Source: Rosenbergiella gaditana (GTDB taxonomy: Bacteria > Pseudomonadota > Gammaproteobacteria > Enterobacterales > Enterobacteriaceae). Taken from it: a stretch of 37,019 nt of DNA. Positions 33,753-37,019 of the stretch are shown here, piece by piece. Each line of letters starts with the position of its first letter. The stretch's first letter is position 1. The position numbers and the translations under genes were made by a program. The notes under the pieces were generated by a model. That model searched no databases and was not told where the DNA came from. It saw only the letters and a list, made by a program, of their open reading frames with translations. The stretch lies in NCBI RefSeq assembly GCF_018494065.1, contig NZ_JABBFR010000020.1, forward strand, positions 1-37,019, read 5' to 3'.

Positions 33753-35528
33753 ATGACCGTTAAAAAACCGGATGCAGATATCGTGATTGTAGGCTTTGGC
33801 TGGACGGGGTCATTAATGGCAAAAGAACTTGCTGACAGTGGACTTAAAATTATTGCTTTGGAGCGTGGAGAAGCTCGTGATACTTACCCTGATTTTGCAT
33901 ACCCCAAGATTACGGATGAACTCACTTATGGTATTCGGCTGAAGCTTTTTCAAAATGCATCAAAAGAAACCGTCACCATCAGACATAATTCAAATCAAAC
34001 CGCACTACCCTATCGTCGTTTTGGCTCATTCTTACCTGGTGATGGAGTGGGAGGCGCTGGCAGTCACTGGAATGGGATGTTATGGCGGCCATTAGAAGCC
34101 GATTTACGCATGCGCAGTATGGTGATTGAAAAGTATGGGGCAAGCTTTATTCCCGAGGATATGACTGTTCAAGATTATCCCTTCACCTACGCTGAAATGG
34201 AACCTTACTTCGATAAATTTGAGAAGATTTGCGGCACTGCAGGACAGGCAGGTAATATTCAAGGTGAGATCATTGAAGGAGGCAACCCTTTTGAGGCCGC
34301 CCGTCAAAATGCTTATCCAACCAAACCCTTAAAAGCTCAGTATGCGGGTATTCTTTTCAGTGAGGCAGCTAAGAAATTAGGCTATCACCCTTTCCCAGTA
34401 CCTGCAGCGAATTGTACTGAACCTTACACTAATCCGTACGGTGTGCAGATGGGGGTTTGTAACTATTGTGGATTTTGCGAACGTTTCGGCTGTTATAACT
34501 ATTCTAAGGCCTCTCCACAGTCCAGTGTATTACCAGCATTAAAGCCATTTAAAAATATTGAGTTAAGAACCCAGTGCCAAGTAATTAGAGTCAATACCGA
34601 TTCTACTGGACAACACGCAACTGGGGTGACTTATATTGATGAAAATGGACAGGAAGTTGAACAACCCGCAAATCTAGTCATCCTAAGCGCATTTCAATTA
34701 CACAATGTTCGCTTATTATTGCTATCAAAAATAGGTAAGCCTTACAACCCAATCACTGGTGAAGGGGCAGTCGGTCGTAATTATGCTTATCAAATGAATG
34801 GTGGTATTAGCCTATTTTTCAAACCAGACAGTATATTTAATCCTTTTGCAGCAACAGGCACTACTGGGATGTTCATTGATGAATTCAATGCCGAGAACTT
34901 TGATCACTCAACGCTAAACTTTATCGGTGGAGCCACCATATCAGCTACGACCACAGGTGGCCGTCCAATACAACAGATGACAATCCCTTCCAACGCACCG
35001 AAATGGGGCTCTGGCTGGAAACGTGCGATTCGCGACAATTATTTGCACTCCATGAATGTAAGCTCTTCTGGTTCGGTAATGCCCTATAAACAATGTTATT
35101 TAGACCTTGACCCAACTTATACCGATGTTAATGGTCAGCCCCTACTGCGTATGACGTTTGACTGGCAACCCAATGAGTTAAAGATGACTCACTTTATTGG
35201 TCAAAAATCTGAAGAAATCGTTAAACTTATTAACCCTGATCACTATGAAATGAAATATATGGGAATGGATGCACATTATGATGTCCGTCCCTACCAGTCT
35301 ACGCACACCACAGGTGGCGCGGTGATGGGTAACGATCCTAGAACTAGCGTAGTCAATAAGTATCTTCAAAGTTGGGATGTCCCCAATGTCTTTGTTCTTG
35401 GAGCCTGTTGCTTCCCACAAAACCTCGCTTATAACCCCACTGGAATTGTCGGTGCTACCGCTTTGTTTGCTGCAAATGCAATACGTACGCGTTATTTAGC
35501 GAATCCAGGGCCTTTAGTTCAGGTCTAA
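33753..35528 (+). CDS. Gluconate 2-dehydrogenase-type flavoprotein (GMC) large subunit
   Basis: 591 residues from ATG 33753; AGAGGA at 33738-33743 is spaced correctly for it and too close to the ATG at 33744. FAD-binding G-F-G-W-T-G near the N-terminus; GMC C-terminal signature with H-T-T-G-G-A-V-M-G and N-P-T-G. A cysteine group C236-x2-C239-x2-C242-x4-C247 is typical of the FDH/GADH subgroup and is reported to hold a 3Fe-4S cluster in fructose dehydrogenase. It oxidises a sugar acid in the periplasm and passes electrons to the cytochrome subunit. It reaches the periplasm with the Tat-signal subunit. Confidence 0.92.
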   Translation: MTVKKPDADIVIVGFGWTGSLMAKELADSGLKIIALERGEARDTYPDFAYPKITDELTYGIRLKLFQNASKETVTIRHNSNQTALPYRRFGSFLPGDGVGGAGSHWNGMLWRPLEADLRMRSMVIEKYGASFIPEDMTVQDYPFTYAEMEPYFDKFEKICGTAGQAGNIQGEIIEGGNPFEAARQNAYPTKPLKAQYAGILFSEAAKKLGYHPFPVPAANCTEPYTNPYGVQMGVCNYCGFCERFGCYNYSKASPQSSVLPALKPFKNIELRTQCQVIRVNTDSTGQHATGVTYIDENGQEVEQPANLVILSAFQLHNVRLLLLSKIGKPYNPITGEGAVGRNYAYQMNGGISLFFKPDSIFNPFAATGTTGMFIDEFNAENFDHSTLNFIGGATISATTTGGRPIQQMTIPSNAPKWGSGWKRAIRDNYLHSMNVSSSGSVMPYKQCYLDLDPTYTDVNGQPLLRMTFDWQPNELKMTHFIGQKSEEIVKLINPDHYEMKYMGMDAHYDVRPYQSTHTTGGAVMGNDPRTSVVNKYLQSWDVPNVFVLGACCFPQNLAYNPTGIVGATALFAANAIRTRYLANPGPLVQV

Positions 35529-35545
35529 CTCAGGGAGAGCCTCTT

Positions 35546-36835
35546 ATGTTGAAGTGGAATACTCAGTTATCTGCACTTTCCCTACTGGTACTTTCACAAT
35601 CTTGCTTTTCTAGCCCGGCCCTCAATGCGGGACAAGAGCTCGTTGCAGCAGGAGATTGTGTTGCTTGCCATACGGCACCTGGTGGAAAAAACTTTTCTGG
35701 CGGATTGAAAATGTCGACACCGATAGGTGCGATTTATTCTACAAATATCACCCCAGATAAAGAGAACGGAATTGGCAATTATACTTATGATGATTTCGTG
35801 AAAGCGGTGCGTGGCGGGGTCGCGAAAGATGGGCATCACCTCTACCCAGCAATGCCTTATATTTCATTCGCCAAAATTACTGATGCCGATATGAAGGTGT
35901 TATATGACTACTTCATGCACAGCGTTCCGGCTGTATCACAAAAAAATCAGGATAGTGATATTCCTTGGCCATTGAATATACGCTGGCCACTAGCACTCTG
36001 GAATCAGCTATTTTATGACGGTAAAACCTATCAAAAAGACCCACGGAAAAGTGCAGAATGGAATCGTGGAGCATACTTAGTTCAAGGGCTTGCACACTGA
36101 GGTACCTGCCATACACCTCGAGGAATAGGATTCCAAGAAAAAGCGCTTGACCAACATCATCCAGCGTATTTAACAGGCGGGACTCTGGAAGGTTGGCATG
36201 CTTCCGACCTAACTGGCAATATTAAGGATGGTTTAGGCCGGTGGTCAACCAGTCAAATCGTTGAGTTCCTTAAAACAGGGAGAACCGATCAAAGTGCCGC
36301 ATTTGGCTCAATGACTGATGTCATTGAACATAGTACTCAATATCTTAGCCAACAAGATTTAACGTCCATCGCTATCTACCTCAAATCGCTAAAACCCTCT
36401 ACTGATAAAGCTGTTGCACCCAAAGAGAATTATACGACGCGTATCGCATTACTCAAAGGGGACATGTCACAGAAAGGGGCACAAGAATATATGGATAACT
36501 GTTCTGCCTGCCATAGAATAGATGGGCACGGTTATACAAAAACCTTCCCAGCATTAGCCCTTAACTCTGCAGTATTAAGTGATGACCCGTCATCACTGAT
36601 CAATATTGTACTGAGAGGAAGTAAAATGGCCGTCACTCAGGGTGCTGTTACAGGCTTAACCATGCCTGACTTTGGCTGGCGATTAGATAACCAGCAAGTT
36701 GCAAACGTGGTCACGTTCATCCGACAAAGTTGGGGCAATAATGCATCGACAGTAACTAGCGACCAGGTAGAGAAATTTCGTAATATGGATTCGACTTCAG
36801 AAAGAAAACAGTCAGATAATAAGATACATAAATAA
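35546..36835 (+). pseudogene. Triheme cytochrome c subunit, interrupted by an in-frame TGA
   Basis: Reading through one TGA (36098-36100, codon 185) gives a continuous 429-residue frame of normal family length. Haem motifs: C38-V-A-C-H42, then [TGA]-G-T-C-H-T-P-R, then C319-S-A-C-H323. The TGA therefore replaces the first cysteine of the second CxxCH. Downstream sequence (W-H-A-S-D-L-T-G, F-L-K-T-G-R-T-D, M-T-D-V-I) is fully conserved-looking, with no further stops, so the lesion is recent, a read error, or is decoded. An N-terminal signal peptide precedes A-L-N-A-G-Q. The normal protein moves electrons from the flavoprotein to ubiquinone. As written the product is a 184-residue one-haem fragment. 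Confidence 0.85.
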
Positions 36836-36901
36836 ATGCATGGGTAATCCGTTGTAAATTTAACGGTTTACCCCTATTAAGTGATTCACTATCACAATGC
36901 A

Positions 36902-36933
36902 AAAAAGCCATATCATTGCTGATATGGCTTTTT
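36902..36933. terminator. Bidirectional terminator between the dehydrogenase operon and tRNA-Asp copy 2
   Basis: AAAAAGCCATATCA (36902-36915) pairs perfectly over 14 bp with 36920-36933 around TTGC, with T-runs on both strands. It ends the + strand operon and the minus-strand tRNA (probably rRNA-operon) transcript. Confidence 0.92.
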
Positions 36934-36943
36934 ATTTAATAAG

Positions 36944-37019
36944 TGGCGGAACGGACGGGGCTCGAACCCGCGACCCCCTGCGTGACAGGCAGGTATTCTA
37001 ACCAACTGAACTACCGCTC
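36944..37019 (-). tRNA. tRNA-Asp (GTC), copy 2, cut by one base at the window edge
   Basis: Identical to copy 1 over all 76 visible bases; only the first 5' G is missing. CCA is encoded and the anticodon is GTC. In E. coli the tRNA at this side of yafD is aspU, the last gene of the rrnH rRNA operon, so a 5S gene probably lies just beyond the window. That part is inference. Confidence 0.95.

Noticed and set aside
36098..36145. SECIS element for selenocysteine after the TGA
   Set aside because: The only short stem (GGAAT-AGG-ATTCC) lacks the bulged U and G-U loop expected of a bacterial SECIS.
1..37019. Insertion sequences, integrases, prophage genes or CRISPR arrays
   Set aside because: No transposase- or integrase-like protein, no regularly spaced direct repeats, and no IS-type terminal repeats were seen.

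Overview
The window reads as a chromosomal segment of a moderately low-GC Enterobacterales bacterium. The gene content (PQQ operon, membrane gluconate dehydrogenase, enteric housekeeping genes) fits plant- or nectar-associated Erwiniaceae such as Tatumella or Rosenbergiella, but the sequence alone does not fix the genus. Two conserved enteric neighbourhoods frame it. On the left are lptF-lptG and ytfJ. On the right is the locus equivalent to E. coli aspU...yafD...mltD-gloB-yafS-rnhA-dnaQ-aspV, cut by two insertions.

Layout. (a) 1-3,000: a ygiW-type periplasmic OB-fold gene and the lptF-lptG pair. (b) 3,477-5,648: an oligosaccharide/lipid flippase joined to a CHAD-like helical protein. (c) 5,692-6,261: ytfJ. 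(d) 6,309-15,337: a lipid-biosynthesis locus. A four-gene leftward operon encodes a fatty acyl-AMP ligase, a CerR-like reductase, a dedicated acyl carrier protein and a serine palmitoyltransferase. Facing it are a YghO/bacterial ceramide-synthase-like acyltransferase and a DgkA-type kinase, followed by three paralogous thymidylate-kinase-fold P-loop proteins. (e) 15,338-18,250: a low-density region with an LpxO-like hydroxylase remnant, a cupin, small lipoproteins and secreted proteins. (f) 18,035-20,425: the btsT-yjiX pyruvate transport operon. (g) 20,777-25,156: tRNA-Asp, dnaQ, rnhA, yafS, gloB, mltD. (h) 25,197-30,763: pqqABCDEF on the minus strand, with an M19 dipeptidase and yafD upstream. 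(i) 33,032-36,835: a three-subunit membrane gluconate dehydrogenase-type operon. (j) A second identical tRNA-Asp at the right edge, probably the distal tRNA of an rRNA operon just outside the window.

How the genes work together. The locus in (d), perhaps with the flippase pair in (b), looks like a complete route to a ceramide-type sphingolipid. The acyl chain is activated onto its own ACP, condensed with an amino acid by SPT, reduced, and N-acylated by the YghO-like enzyme. The kinases and flippase could add head groups and export the product. PQQ and the gluconate dehydrogenase point to periplasmic direct sugar oxidation; PQQ would serve a glucose dehydrogenase encoded elsewhere, since the gluconate enzyme itself is a flavoprotein/cytochrome complex. 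The cytochrome c subunit carries an in-frame TGA exactly where the first cysteine of its second haem motif should be.
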